Assembly: GCA_018262775.1 (NCBI GenBank)
Contig: JADFDU010000033.1
Location: 32,001 to 96,000, forward strand
Direction of reading: 5' to 3'
DNA from: Rhodocyclaceae bacterium
GTDB lineage: Bacteria > Pseudomonadota > Gammaproteobacteria > Burkholderiales > Rhodocyclaceae
Length of the DNA stretch: 64,000 nt
Made by a program: the position numbers and the translations under genes
In this document: positions 40,391 through 48,924 of the stretch, one piece after another
How the letters are laid out: each line of letters opens with the position of its first letter
Position numbering within the stretch: position 1 is the first letter of the stretch
The notes under the pieces: model-generated
Told to the model about the DNA's origin: nothing
Database searches by the model: none
The model's input: only the letters and a program-made list of their open reading frames with translations

Positions 40391-41329
40391 GTGGAATTCA
40401 GGGATTACTACCAGGTCCTCGGGGTGGACAAGACCGCCAGCGCGGATCAAATCAAGAAGGCCTACCGCAAGCAGGCGCGCAAATACCATCCGGACGTGAG
40501 CAAGGAGCCGGATGCGGAAAAGCACATGCAGGAGGTCAACGAGGCGAATGCCGTGCTCTCCGATCCGGAAAAGCGGGCGGCGTATGACCAGTTGGGCAGC
40601 CGCTATCACAGTGGCCAGGAATTCCAGCCGCCGCCGGGCTGGGATGCGGGCTTCGAGTTTTCCGGTGACGGTACACAGGGCGCGCAAGCGGAGGATTTCA
40701 GCGATTTCTTCGCCAGCCTCTTCGGCCAGGCAGGCGCCGGCCGGGGCGCAGGCGCACGCGGGCGGCGCGGCGGCGATCACTATGCCAAGGTCCTCATCGA
40801 CCTGGCGGATGCCTATCACGGCGCCACGCAGACGATCACCCTGCGCACGGCACGGCTGGATGCGTCGGGCCACGTTGTCACCGAAGAGCGCGCGCTCAAG
40901 GTGCGCATCCCCCTGGGCGTGAAGGAAGGCCAGCACATTCGCCTCGGCGGACAGGGCGGCCCCGGCCTGGGGGGCGAAGCAGCGGGCGACCTGTATCTGG
41001 AAGTGCATTTCAAGCCCGACCCGCGCTATCGCATCGAAGCGCGGGATGTGTATGAGACCGTGCCGGTGACGCCGTGGGAGGCCGCCCTCGGTGCGGCGAT
41101 CGAAGTGCCCACGCCGGCCGGTGTGCTGCGGGTGAGCGTGCCCGCCAACTCGCAAAGCGGCCGCAAGCTGCGCCTGAAGGGGCGCGGCATTCCCGGCAAC
41201 CCGCCGGGCGATCTCTACCTGGTGCTGGAACTCGTGCTGCCGCCCGCCGACACGGACAAGGCACGCCAGCTTTACGAAACCATGGCGCGCGAGCTGGACT
41301 TCAATCCGCGCCAGCACATGGGAGCATGA
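40391..41329 (+). CDS. cbpA: Curved DNA-binding protein / DnaJ-like co-chaperone
   Basis: 312-residue DnaJ homologue lacking the zinc-finger. J domain at 1-70 with the HPD triad in [11 protein letters not shown], Gly/Phe-rich linker, and C-terminal substrate-binding domains ([29 protein letters not shown]). It stimulates DnaK and can bind DNA. The GTG start follows AGGAG. It is 3 bp from cbpM, its inhibitor. Confidence 0.95.
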   Translation: MEFRDYYQVLGVDKTASADQIKKAYRKQARKYHPDVSKEPDAEKHMQEVNEANAVLSDPEKRAAYDQLGSRYHSGQEFQPPPGWDAGFEFSGDGTQGAQAEDFSDFFASLFGQAGAGRGAGARGRRGGDHYAKVLIDLADAYHGATQTITLRTARLDASGHVVTEERALKVRIPLGVKEGQHIRLGGQGGPGLGGEAAGDLYLEVHFKPDPRYRIEARDVYETVPVTPWEAALGAAIEVPTPAGVLRVSVPANSQSGRKLRLKGRGIPGNPPGDLYLVLELVLPPADTDKARQLYETMARELDFNPRQHMGA

Positions 41330-41332
41330 GCC

Positions 41333-41650
41333 ATGACACAAGATGACATCCTTGACGGCGTCCTGCTGGAGGAGGCCGCCCTCACCCTGGAAGAACTGGC
41401 GCGGGCCTGCGCCGTCGAACCCGGCTGGATAGTGGAGCATGTCGAGGCCGGTTTTCTCGGCGGCACGTCGACGGGGCAAATTGTCCGCTGGCGCTTCAGC
41501 AGCGTCGAACTGGTGCGCGCGCGGCGGCTGGTGTCCATGGAACGGGATTTCGACGCCAACCCGGAACTGGCCGCGCTGGTGGCGGACATGATCGAGGAAG
41601 TGGCGCGCCTCAAGGGCCGGCTCAAGGCCGCCGGACTGGAAACGGATTGA
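41333..41650 (+). CDS. cbpM: Chaperone modulator CbpM
   Basis: 105-residue MerR-like helical protein that binds the CbpA J domain and inhibits it. LTLEELARACAVEPGWIVEHVEAGFL is the conserved N-terminal helix-turn-helix-like part; the C-terminus VADMIEEVARLKGRLKAAG is a coiled coil. It follows cbpA as usual. Confidence 0.92.
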   Translation: MTQDDILDGVLLEEAALTLEELARACAVEPGWIVEHVEAGFLGGTSTGQIVRWRFSSVELVRARRLVSMERDFDANPELAALVADMIEEVARLKGRLKAAGLETD

Positions 41651-41681
41651 ATCGTAAATCCCGTGCAATCCGCCTTGGTTT

Positions 41682-41713
41682 TTGCTGACGGGGGAGCTAT
41701 ATTCGATATAGCT
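41682..41713 (+). promoter_or_regulatory. Promoter with 19-bp palindromic operator
   Basis: -35 TTGCTG (41682-41687) and -10 GATATA (41705-41710), spacing 17. A perfect inverted repeat AGCTATAT-TCG-ATATAGCT (41695-41713) covers the spacer end and the -10, where a repressor would block polymerase. Cognate regulator unknown. Confidence 0.5.
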
Positions 41714-41770
41714 AATCAACTTTCCGGCAGACGAGCCGGATACTTCCCGACAGCCAGAAAGGAACGCATC

Positions 41771-42169
41771 ATGAAACTCGCTCAACTTGCATTCGCAGCG
41801 CTCTTCGGCGCGGCATTGGCCGCACCCGTCTTCGCCCAATCCGGTCAAGGCATGGGCCCCGGCGGCGGCATGGGCCAAGGCATGGGACCGGGAGGTGGCA
41901 TGGGGCCGGGCATGGGCCCCGGTGGCGGCCAGGGCAGGGGCTACCAGTTCAACCAGGACAACACCTACGGCTGGAGCCTGATGACGCCGGAGGAGCGTAG
42001 CGCCCACCACAACGCCATGATGTCGGCCAAGACCTACGAGGAATGCAAGGCCGCGCAGGCGGCGCAACACAAGCAGATGGAAGCGCGCGCCAAGGAGCAG
42101 GGCAAGACGCTGCCGGCGCCGCGCCAGAACGCCTGCGAGCGCATGAAGGCGCGCGGCTTCTACAAGTAA
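41771..42169 (+). CDS. Secreted Gly/Met-rich protein of unknown function
   Basis: 132-residue exported protein. The signal peptide (1-21) ends VFAQ and is followed by repeats of GMGPGGGMG (about 25-55), then a conserved-looking C-terminus (SLMTPEERSAHHNAMMSAKTY, then ECKAAQAAQHKQMEARAKEQ). Met/Gly repeats and His in SAHHN suggest metal (Cu/As) handling, but this is a guess. The ATG follows AAAGGA. It has its own promoter with a palindrome and its own terminator. Confidence 0.75.
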   Translation: MKLAQLAFAALFGAALAAPVFAQSGQGMGPGGGMGQGMGPGGGMGPGMGPGGGQGRGYQFNQDNTYGWSLMTPEERSAHHNAMMSAKTYEECKAAQAAQHKQMEARAKEQGKTLPAPRQNACERMKARGFYK

Positions 42170-42191
42170 TATTCAGTTCGATTCGTCACGG

Positions 42192-42219
42192 CGGCCCGCT
42201 TGCGGCGGGCCGTTTTCTT
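42192..42219 (+). terminator. Intrinsic terminator after the Gly/Met-rich gene
   Basis: Perfect 8-bp stem CGGCCCGC (42192-42199) / GCGGGCCG (42205-42212) with a 5-nt loop, followed by TTTTCTTG. Confidence 0.75.
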
Positions 42220-42220
42220 G

Positions 42221-42245
42221 TGCCGTACTGCGGAGACTGACTTTC
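42221..42245 (-). repeat. 25-bp dispersed repeat A, copy 7
   Basis: On the minus strand GAAAGTCAG, core TCTCCGCAGT, then ACGGCA (the only copy with a changed last base). It ends 2 bp before the start codon of the next gene and so replaces its ribosome-binding site. Confidence 0.85.
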
Positions 42246-42247
42246 CG

Positions 42248-43504
42248 ATGCGCGCGCTGCTGCTGGCCTTCCTGATCCTTGCCATGCCGGTGCTGCCGGC
42301 CAGCGCCGCCGAGCCGCCGGCGCTGACTATCCATTATTTTCGTGCCGACGGCTGCCCGCACTGCGAGGACGCGGGCGCCTTCCTCGCGCGCCTGGCCGCC
42401 GAGGAGCCGCGTCTGGCCGTGCGCGGCTACGAGATCAGCCACGACGAAGCCAACCGCGCGCTCTTCCATGACACGCTACTCGCACTGGGCGTGGGGGAGG
42501 CAGAGGCCGGCGTGCCCTTCATCCTCGTCGGCGACTGGGCCACGCTGGGATATTACAATGACGCGACGACCGGCGCCGAGATCCGTCGCCAGGCCGTGCG
42601 CTGCCTGACGACGGATTGCCCCGATGCTTTGGCGGCGATCCGCGCAGGCCGGGTGCCAGCCGCGCCGCCGCCGCAGGAGGCCGCTTCAAACCGGTTGCGC
42701 CTGCCGCTGATCGGCGAGATCGACGCCGCCTCGCTGTCGCTGCCGCTGCTGACGGTCACGCTGGCCGGACTCGACGCCTTCAACCCCTGCGCCTTCTTCG
42801 TCCTGCTGTTCCTGCTGTCGATGATGGCGCACCAGAAGAGCCGCACGCGCATGCTGCTGGTCGGCGGCATCTTCGTGCTGTTCTCCGGCCTCATGTATTT
42901 CGCCTTCATGGCAGCCTGGCTCAACCTCTTCCAGTTGCTCGGCCAGCTCGCCTGGGTGACGCTGGCAGCGGGCCTGCTCGCCGTCTTCGTCGGCGCCATG
43001 AACGTCAAGGACTTCTTCCGCTTCGGCCGCGGCCCCAGCCTCTCCATTCCTGAATCGCGCAAGCCCGACATCTTCCGCCGCGCCCGCGCCATCCTCGCTG
43101 CCGACAACCTGCCGGCGATGCTCGCCGCCACGGTGTTCCTCGCCGTCGCCGCCAACTTCTACGAGCTGCTGTGCACCGCCGGCTTTCCCATGGTCTACAC
43201 GCGCATCCTCACCCTCGGCGAGCCCTCGCCGGCCGTGCGTTATCTCTACCTCGCCCTCTACAACCTCATCTATGTGCTGCCGCTGGCGGCCATCGTCGTC
43301 GTCTTCGCGCGCACGCTCGGCACGCGCAAGCTCGGCGAGCGCGAGGGACGTTTGCTGAAATTGCTCTCGGGCATGATGATGCTGGAATTGGGCGCGCTGC
43401 TGCTGTTCGCGCCGCAATGGGTCAGTCGCGTGGGTGTCGCCTTCGGCCTGATGGCCGTGGCTGTCGGCGTCACCTGGCTCGCCGCGCGGCGGACGCCGAA
43501 ATAG
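42248..43504 (+). CDS. Thioredoxin-like domain fused to CcdA/DsbD-like membrane domain
   Basis: 418-residue protein. A signal peptide (1-20) leads to a periplasmic thioredoxin-fold domain with the redox motif DGCPHCEDA (about 34-42). It is followed by a six-segment membrane domain in which FNPCAFFVLLFLLSMM and NFYELLCTAGFPMVY carry the paired membrane cysteines of DsbD/CcdA-type electron carriers. It should pass cytoplasmic reducing power to the periplasm, perhaps for cytochrome or metalloid thiol chemistry. No normal Shine-Dalgarno is seen because repeat A occupies that position. Confidence 0.82.
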   Translation: MRALLLAFLILAMPVLPASAAEPPALTIHYFRADGCPHCEDAGAFLARLAAEEPRLAVRGYEISHDEANRALFHDTLLALGVGEAEAGVPFILVGDWATLGYYNDATTGAEIRRQAVRCLTTDCPDALAAIRAGRVPAAPPPQEAASNRLRLPLIGEIDAASLSLPLLTVTLAGLDAFNPCAFFVLLFLLSMMAHQKSRTRMLLVGGIFVLFSGLMYFAFMAAWLNLFQLLGQLAWVTLAAGLLAVFVGAMNVKDFFRFGRGPSLSIPESRKPDIFRRARAILAADNLPAMLAATVFLAVAANFYELLCTAGFPMVYTRILTLGEPSPAVRYLYLALYNLIYVLPLAAIVVVFARTLGTRKLGEREGRLLKLLSGMMMLELGALLLFAPQWVSRVGVAFGLMAVAVGVTWLAARRTPK

Positions 43505-43581
43505 GAGACGCGCGATGATGACCGGCTGGGAAGCGGTCGATGATTAATCGTCCGAATGAATTGACAGGGAGGGAAGGGACA

Positions 43582-45195
43582 ATGAACGGATTCCTGCAAC
43601 GCTGCAAACGCATCGCCGCGGCGATCCTCTGCCTGTCGGCATGGCTGGCCAGCCCGGCCGTGTCCGCCGCAAAGACCGACGAGGCCGAGCGGCTCTACGC
43701 CGACCATTGCGCGGTCTGCCACGGCGCGGACCGCGGCGGCTACATCGGGCCGGCGCTGAACCGTGATGAAACCAACCTCACTCGCGCGCAGGTCGACGCC
43801 AAGATACAGGCGGGCAGCGGGACGACGCTGATGCCGCAGCATCCGACATGGCCGCGCAAGCTGTCGGGCAAGCAAAGGGGTCTGCTGGCCGCGCTGATCA
43901 CGCAGCAGCCGAAGAGGACCCTGACCTGGGGCCTCGAGGACATCCGCAAGTCGCTGGTCGTGTCCGTTGCCGATGAAGCGACCCTTCCACCCAGGCCCGT
44001 CTATCCGATCCAGGACATCGATGACCTGATGGCCGTCATGGGGCGCAGCAGGTACGCCGCCGGGCGCGATGCCAAGGTCGTGTTCTTCGACGGCAGAACC
44101 CACAAGAAAGTCGGCGAGGTGCCCACCGGCTTCGCCCCCCACCTGATGGACTTTCACCCCAGGCAGGAACGCTGGGCCTATGTGCGGGACGATATCGGCT
44201 ACATCCACAAGATCGATCTTTACTCCTTGAAGGTGGTGCGCAAGATACGCGCCGGCTTGAATGGCGTCTCGCTCGCGGTATCGCGCGACGGGCGCTACCT
44301 GGCCGCGGGGTCTTATGTGCCGAATACGGCGGTGATTCTCGACGCCATGACCCTGGAGCCGCTCAAACTGATCGAACTGCGCGGCGTCGACGCCGACGGC
44401 AAGATGGTCGAATCCGACTCGGGCATGATCACCGGCACGCCGTTCGCGGACTATTTCGCCATCGCCCTTGAACAGGCCGGCCAGGTCTGGATCGTGGACC
44501 TGAATCAGGCCGGCATGCCGATCACCCCCATCACCGGCGTCGGCCGACACCTGCACGACGCCTTCCTCTCGCCGGATGGGCGGTATGTCGTGGTCTCGTC
44601 CTACGACGACAACGTCAACACCGTCATCGACCTTGCCGAAAAACGCATCGTCAGGAAGATCCCGGCCGGTTGTCAGCCGCACCTCGGTTCCGGTGCCGTG
44701 GTGCGCTCGCACGGCCGGCTCATCGGCATCGGCACCAACATCGGCACGTCTCCCTGCGAGCCACACGAGGTCAGCGTGTTCGACATGCACACCTTCGAGA
44801 TCGTCAAGCGCATTCCCGTCCTCGGGCCCACTGAGTCGCCGGCCGCCCATCCCGCGGCGCCCTATATCGTGGTCGACATCGTCGGCACCGGCCCGAGCGC
44901 AAACAAGATCCAGTTCATCGACAAGCAGACGCTGGAAGTCGTGAAGACGCTGACGGTCGCCGGCACGCTCGGCCACTCGCATTTCCCCGAGTACTCGGCG
45001 CGCGGCGATTACCTGTATGTCAGCGCCAGAGGCGGCGGCGACCGCATCGCCGGCCTGGAAAGCGGCCGCCTGGTCATCATCGACGCGAAGACGCTGGACA
45101 TCGTCAAGACGATACCGATGGAGGTGCCCGCCGGCGTGTTCTCGCGCCTGCGCGCGCGGGCGGTGGTGGTAGGGATGGAGCCAGCCGCACGCTAG
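43582..45195 (+). CDS. Cytochrome cd1-like protein (NirN/NirS family)
   Basis: 537 residues. Signal peptide (1-29), a class I cytochrome c domain with CAVCH (43-47) and a late Met region, then an eight-bladed cd1-type beta-propeller (about 135-537). Candidate heme d1 ligands lie in GRHLHDAFL and GHSHFPEYSA. It is more like NirN/NirF-type d1-binding proteins or cd1 homologues than a certain nitrite reductase. No nirF, nirJ or nirE genes for heme d1 are in the window. The ATG follows GGAAGGGA. Confidence 0.78.
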   Translation: MNGFLQRCKRIAAAILCLSAWLASPAVSAAKTDEAERLYADHCAVCHGADRGGYIGPALNRDETNLTRAQVDAKIQAGSGTTLMPQHPTWPRKLSGKQRGLLAALITQQPKRTLTWGLEDIRKSLVVSVADEATLPPRPVYPIQDIDDLMAVMGRSRYAAGRDAKVVFFDGRTHKKVGEVPTGFAPHLMDFHPRQERWAYVRDDIGYIHKIDLYSLKVVRKIRAGLNGVSLAVSRDGRYLAAGSYVPNTAVILDAMTLEPLKLIELRGVDADGKMVESDSGMITGTPFADYFAIALEQAGQVWIVDLNQAGMPITPITGVGRHLHDAFLSPDGRYVVVSSYDDNVNTVIDLAEKRIVRKIPAGCQPHLGSGAVVRSHGRLIGIGTNIGTSPCEPHEVSVFDMHTFEIVKRIPVLGPTESPAAHPAAPYIVVDIVGTGPSANKIQFIDKQTLEVVKTLTVAGTLGHSHFPEYSARGDYLYVSARGGGDRIAGLESGRLVIIDAKTLDIVKTIPMEVPAGVFSRLRARAVVVGMEPAAR

Positions 45196-45257
45196 CGTCC
45201 TTTAGGGCCGGGCGGTGCCGGGCCAGGATCGGCAAAGCCTGAACGGCGAGCTTGCAC

Positions 45258-45282
45258 CGCCGTCCCACCGGAGCTGACTTTC
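45258..45282 (-). repeat. 25-bp dispersed repeat A, copy 8
   Basis: On the minus strand GAAAGTCAG, core CTCCGGTGGG, then ACGGCG. It ends 15 bp before the start codon of the restriction-modification gene. Confidence 0.85.
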
Positions 45283-45297
45283 GGCGACAATAGCCGC

Positions 45298-48180
45298 ATG
45301 ACGCCGGCACAATTCATCGCCCGCTGGAAGGGCAACCCGCTATCCGAGCGCGCCGGCGCGCAGGCCCACTTCGACGACCTGTGCGATCTGCTCGGCGTCG
45401 ACAAGCCGCGCGACCCGGATAACTACTGTTTCGAACGCGGCGCCGGCAGGGCCAGCGGCGCCGAGGGCAATCGCGGCTGGGCCGACGTCTGGAAGCGCGA
45501 CTGCTTCGGCTGGGAAAACAAGCGGCCGGGGCGCGACCTGCGCGCCGCGCTCAAACAGCTCACCGATTACGCGCTCGAACTCGACAACCCGCCGCTGCTG
45601 GTCGTCAGCGACCGCGAGCGCATCCAGATCCACACCGCCTTCACCGGTTATCCCGACGAGCCGCGCAGCATCCGCATCGAAGACATCGGCGTGCCCGAAA
45701 ACCTGCAGACCCTGCGCTGGCTGTTCACCGAGCCGGAAAAACTACGCCCGGTCAAATCGCTCGCCGCCATCACCGAGGACGCCGCCGGCCGCCTCGGCGA
45801 ACTGGCCGAGACCCTGCGTGGGCGCGGACACGAAGCCCACCTTGTTGCGCACTTCCTCATCCAGTGCCTCTTCTGCATGTTCGCCGAGGACGAAGGCCTG
45901 CTCGCGCGCGGCCTGTTCACCAGCCTCCTCGGCAAGACCGCCGACGATCCGGCGCGCGCCAGCAACCGCCTCACGGCGCTGTTCACCGCCATGCAGGGCG
46001 GCGGCGATTACGGCGACGAGGCCATCGCCTGGTTCAACGGCGGCCTGTTCCAGACGGTTGCCGTGCCGCCGCTGGAAAAGAGCGACCTCGCCGCGCTGCA
46101 CCGCGCCGCCGACATGGACTGGCGCAACATCGATCCCTCCATCTTCGGCACCCTCTTCGAGCGCGGCCTCAACCCGGCCAAGCGCTCGCAGCTCGGCGCG
46201 CACTACACCGATCCGGCGACGATCATGCGCCTCATCGAGCCGACCCTCGTGCGGCCGCTGACGCAGGCATGGCAGGCGGCGAAGGCGAAGATCGCCGCCG
46301 CGCTGAAGAAATCGAAGAAGCAGAACGACAAGGCCTGGAAGGACGCCGCGGCGATCTTCCACCACCACCTCGAACGCCTGCGCAACTTCCGCGTGCTCGA
46401 TCCCGCCTGCGGCAGCGGCAACTTTCTTTACCTCGCGCTGAAGGCGCTGAAGGACCTCGAGCGCCGCGCCAACGTCGAGGCCGAAGCCCTCGGCCTGCAG
46501 CGCCAGGTGAGCATCGAAGTCTCGCCCGCCAATGTGCTTGGCATCGAGCTCGACCCCTACGCCGCCGAACTGGCGCGCGTCACCGTGTGGATCGGCGAGA
46601 TCCAGTGGATGCTGAGGAACGGCTATCCCGTCTCGACCCGGCCCATCCTCAGGCCGCTCGACACCATCGAGAACCGCGACGCGCTGGTGAAAGTCAGTCC
46701 CGGCGAGACGGCGATGACAGAAGCGGAATGGCCGCCCTGCGACGCCATTGTCGGCAACCCGCCGTTTCTCGGCGACAAGCGGATGCGTGGCGAGCTCGGC
46801 GACGCGTACGTCACGGCGCTGCGCAAGCGCTACGCCGGCCGCGTGCCCGGCGGCGCCGATCTGGTGACCTACTGGTTCGAGAAGGCGCGGGCGCAGATCG
46901 AAGCGGAGAAATGTACGGCGGCGGGACTGGTTGCCACCAACTCGATCCGCGGCGGTGCCAACCGCAAGGTGCTGGATCGCATTGTTAAGACGACACGTAT
47001 TTTCGAGGCCTGGAGCGACGAACCGTGGATCAACGAAGGCGCGGCGGTGCGGGTGTCGTTGTTGGCGCTTGGTAAGGGCGAAGGTACAAGATTGGATGGA
47101 AAAGAAACTTCGGTCATTCACTCCGACCTGACTGCCAGTGAAAGCTCGAACCTAACGACGGCGCAAAGACTCTCCGAGAATGCGGGCGTATGTTTCGAGG
47201 GAATCAAAAAATATGGCCTGTTCGATGTCCCTGGTAGCATGGCCCGCACTTGGCTAGCGTTGGGCGGCAATCCTAACGGGCGACCAAACTCCGATGTGCT
47301 GCGCCCATGGATCAATGCAACCGATGTGGTTCGCAATGATTCGGATACATGGGTGATCGACTTTACCGGGCTCACGGAAAGCGAGGCTTCCCTTTATGAA
47401 GCTCCGTTCGAGCATGCGAGAAACAATGTGCAACCGGTACGTGCGCTGGACCGCAATGCAAAAACCCGTACTCAGTGGTGGCTCTACGAGCGCTCTCGCT
47501 CTGAAATGCGCAAGGCCATTGCAGCCCTCCCACGCTTCATCGTCTCGCCAGTAGTCGCAAAGCATCGCATTTTCGCTTGGCGCTCTGCGCCTACGCTGGC
47601 AATGAATTTGCTGGATGTTATCGCCCGCGCCGACGACACCATCTTCGGCATCCTGCATTCCCGCTTCCACGAGCTCTGGTCGTTGCGGCTTTGCACTTGG
47701 CTCGGCGTCGGTAACGATCCACGCTACACCCCGACCACCACCTTCGAGACCTTTCCCTTCCCCGCCGGCCTGACGCCGCGCGATACGGCACCGGTTACCG
47801 GCACGGGTTCGCCGCCGTGCATGGCGGAGGAGATTGCGGCGGCGAACATCGCCGCCGCCGCGCGCCACCTGAACGAGCTGCGCGAGCGCTGGCTCAATCC
47901 GCCGGAATGGACGGAGCGCATCGCCGAAGTCGTGCCCGGCTATCCCGAGCGCATCGTCGCCAAAGCGGGCTTCGAGGCGGAGTTGAAGAAACGCACGCTG
48001 ACCAACCTCTACAACGCCCGCCCGGCCTGGCTCGACAACGCGCACAAGGCGCTCGACGCAGCCGTCGCCGCCGCCTACGGCTGGACGGACTACACGCCGG
48101 ACATGAGTGAAGAGGAAATCCTCAAGCGCCTGCTGGCGCTGAATCTGCAACGCAAGGCGGCGGAGGCAAAGCGGGTGTGA
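45298..48180 (+). CDS. MmeI-type (Type IIL) restriction-modification enzyme
   Basis: 960-residue single-chain enzyme with nuclease and DNA adenine methylase. The N-terminus carries D63-x9-E73-N-K75 (WADVWKRDCFGWENK), the same D-x9-ExK spacing as the MmeI nuclease. The methylase has DPACGSGNFLYLALKAL (motif I, about 370) and VGNPPFLGDKRM (motif IV NPPF, about 485). A helical spacer and C-terminal recognition domain follow. All catalytic residues are present, so it may cut about 20 bp from its site. Repeat A copy 9 adds KVSPGETA between motifs X/I and IV. No separate S or R gene is adjacent. Confidence 0.88.
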   Translation: MTPAQFIARWKGNPLSERAGAQAHFDDLCDLLGVDKPRDPDNYCFERGAGRASGAEGNRGWADVWKRDCFGWENKRPGRDLRAALKQLTDYALELDNPPLLVVSDRERIQIHTAFTGYPDEPRSIRIEDIGVPENLQTLRWLFTEPEKLRPVKSLAAITEDAAGRLGELAETLRGRGHEAHLVAHFLIQCLFCMFAEDEGLLARGLFTSLLGKTADDPARASNRLTALFTAMQGGGDYGDEAIAWFNGGLFQTVAVPPLEKSDLAALHRAADMDWRNIDPSIFGTLFERGLNPAKRSQLGAHYTDPATIMRLIEPTLVRPLTQAWQAAKAKIAAALKKSKKQNDKAWKDAAAIFHHHLERLRNFRVLDPACGSGNFLYLALKALKDLERRANVEAEALGLQRQVSIEVSPANVLGIELDPYAAELARVTVWIGEIQWMLRNGYPVSTRPILRPLDTIENRDALVKVSPGETAMTEAEWPPCDAIVGNPPFLGDKRMRGELGDAYVTALRKRYAGRVPGGADLVTYWFEKARAQIEAEKCTAAGLVATNSIRGGANRKVLDRIVKTTRIFEAWSDEPWINEGAAVRVSLLALGKGEGTRLDGKETSVIHSDLTASESSNLTTAQRLSENAGVCFEGIKKYGLFDVPGSMARTWLALGGNPNGRPNSDVLRPWINATDVVRNDSDTWVIDFTGLTESEASLYEAPFEHARNNVQPVRALDRNAKTRTQWWLYERSRSEMRKAIAALPRFIVSPVVAKHRIFAWRSAPTLAMNLLDVIARADDTIFGILHSRFHELWSLRLCTWLGVGNDPRYTPTTTFETFPFPAGLTPRDTAPVTGTGSPPCMAEEIAAANIAAAARHLNELRERWLNPPEWTERIAEVVPGYPERIVAKAGFEAELKKRTLTNLYNARPAWLDNAHKALDAAVAAAYGWTDYTPDMSEEEILKRLLALNLQRKAAEAKRV
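46689..46713 (+). repeat. 25-bp dispersed repeat A, copy 9
   Basis: GAAAGTCAG, core TCCCGGCGAG, then ACGGCG. In frame within the restriction-modification gene (KVSPGETA), about 40 bp before the NPPF codons. Confidence 0.85.
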
Positions 48181-48232
48181 CTGGATTCCCGCTTTTGCCC
48201 GAAGGAAATCCCTGTGGGACGCGGGAATGACG
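48181..48232. repeat. dRS3/REP-like inverted repeat interrupted by repeat C
   Basis: Arms ATTCCCGC (48185-48192) and GCGGGAAT (48221-48228) match the other REP-like copies in this window, where they are separated by only 4 nt. Here 28 nt intervene, and most of them are a copy of the 23-bp repeat C. Confidence 0.7.
48198..48221 (+). repeat. 23-bp dispersed repeat C, copy 1 (nested)
   Basis: CCCGAAGGAAATCC then CTGTGGGACG; it sits in the loop of a REP-like repeat. Two other copies are at 53297 and 54881. Confidence 0.7.
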
Positions 48233-48237
48233 CGCCT

Positions 48238-48546
48238 TCATGCGACTTTGTGCGTCTTCACGTATTCCTGGAGTGCGTCATCGACGCGCGTCTGCCAGCC
48301 CGGGCCCTCGGCCTTGAAAAATTCCACCACTTCCGGCGACAGGCGGATCGCCGTGGCCACCTTGCGTGGTGTCTTCTGCAGACCGCGCACGCGCCGCACC
48401 TTCGCCTTTTTCCAGTAGGCCTCGACTGCTTTCGGGTCGTTCGGGTCGTAGGGATCGACCGCCGGATCGTAGGGTACCGGCGCCTCGGCCGCCGCCTCGC
48501 GCTGCACGCGCTTCCAGTCAGTCTTGCTCTTTACAGGCTGCTTCAT
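48238..48546 (-). CDS. brnA: BrnA-type antitoxin
   Basis: 102-residue antitoxin. The N-terminal part KQPVKSKTDWKRVQREAAAE is the BrnT-binding region and the C-terminal RKVATAIRLSPEVVEFFKAEGPGWQTRVDDALQEYV is the BrnA ribbon-helix-helix DNA-binding domain. The start lies within the end of brnT (29-bp overlap), the standard toxin-first order. It should neutralise BrnT and repress the operon. Confidence 0.92.
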   Translation of the reverse strand: MKQPVKSKTDWKRVQREAAAEAPVPYDPAVDPYDPNDPKAVEAYWKKAKVRRVRGLQKTPRKVATAIRLSPEVVEFFKAEGPGWQTRVDDALQEYVKTHKVA

Positions 48547-48799
48547 ACAGTTTCCTTTCCGTCTTCGATGCCCGGCGCAGCGAGATGGCGCGCACTTCCT
48601 TGCCGCGCACGACATACACCAGGACGATCGTCACGCCCGTCATTTCGACCAGGGCAATGTCCATTCGTCTCGACTCGCCTTCACGCGGCGATTCCAGCGT
48701 GATCTTGTTCGGTGCGTCGTAGACCAGGCCGGCATCCGCCAGATCGAACCCATGCTTGTCGAGATTGGCCTTGCGCTTGGCTCCATCGAACGCGATCAT
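48518..48799 (-). CDS. brnT: BrnT family toxin (ribonuclease)
   Basis: 93-residue RelE-fold ribonuclease toxin. IAFDGAKRKANLDKHGFDLADA is the BrnT signature, and RGKEVRAISLRRASKTERKLY holds the catalytic basic residues. It is transcribed from a strong promoter ending 5 nt before its ATG. The adjacent restriction system makes this a small defence or stability locus. Confidence 0.93.
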   Translation of the reverse strand: MIAFDGAKRKANLDKHGFDLADAGLVYDAPNKITLESPREGESRRMDIALVEMTGVTIVLVYVVRGKEVRAISLRRASKTERKLYEAACKEQD

Positions 48800-48804
48800 G
48801 GTTT

Positions 48805-48832
48805 ATTGTATATACAAATAGAACCATGTCAA
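48805..48832 (-). promoter_or_regulatory. brnTA promoter and 12-bp palindromic operator
   Basis: On the minus strand -35 TTGACA (48832-48827) and -10 TACAAT (48810-48805) are 16 bp apart. The perfect palindrome TTGTATATACAA (48806-48817) covers the -10 and suits BrnA autorepression. Only 5 nt separate the -10 from the ATG. Confidence 0.7.
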
Positions 48833-48891
48833 TCACGGCGAAGGGCTTTGACGGGGGAAACGGCATTCCCGCTTGCGGGGAAATGGGGGAT

Positions 48892-48916
48892 CGCCGTCCT
48901 GCGGAAACTGACTTTT
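48892..48916 (-). repeat. 25-bp dispersed repeat A, copy 10
   Basis: On the minus strand AAAAGTCAG, core TTTCCGCAGG, then ACGGCG. It lies just past the stop codon of the ribbon-helix-helix gene, beside a degenerate REP-like sequence (48864-48885). Confidence 0.85.
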
Positions 48917-48924
48917 GTTGCGGC

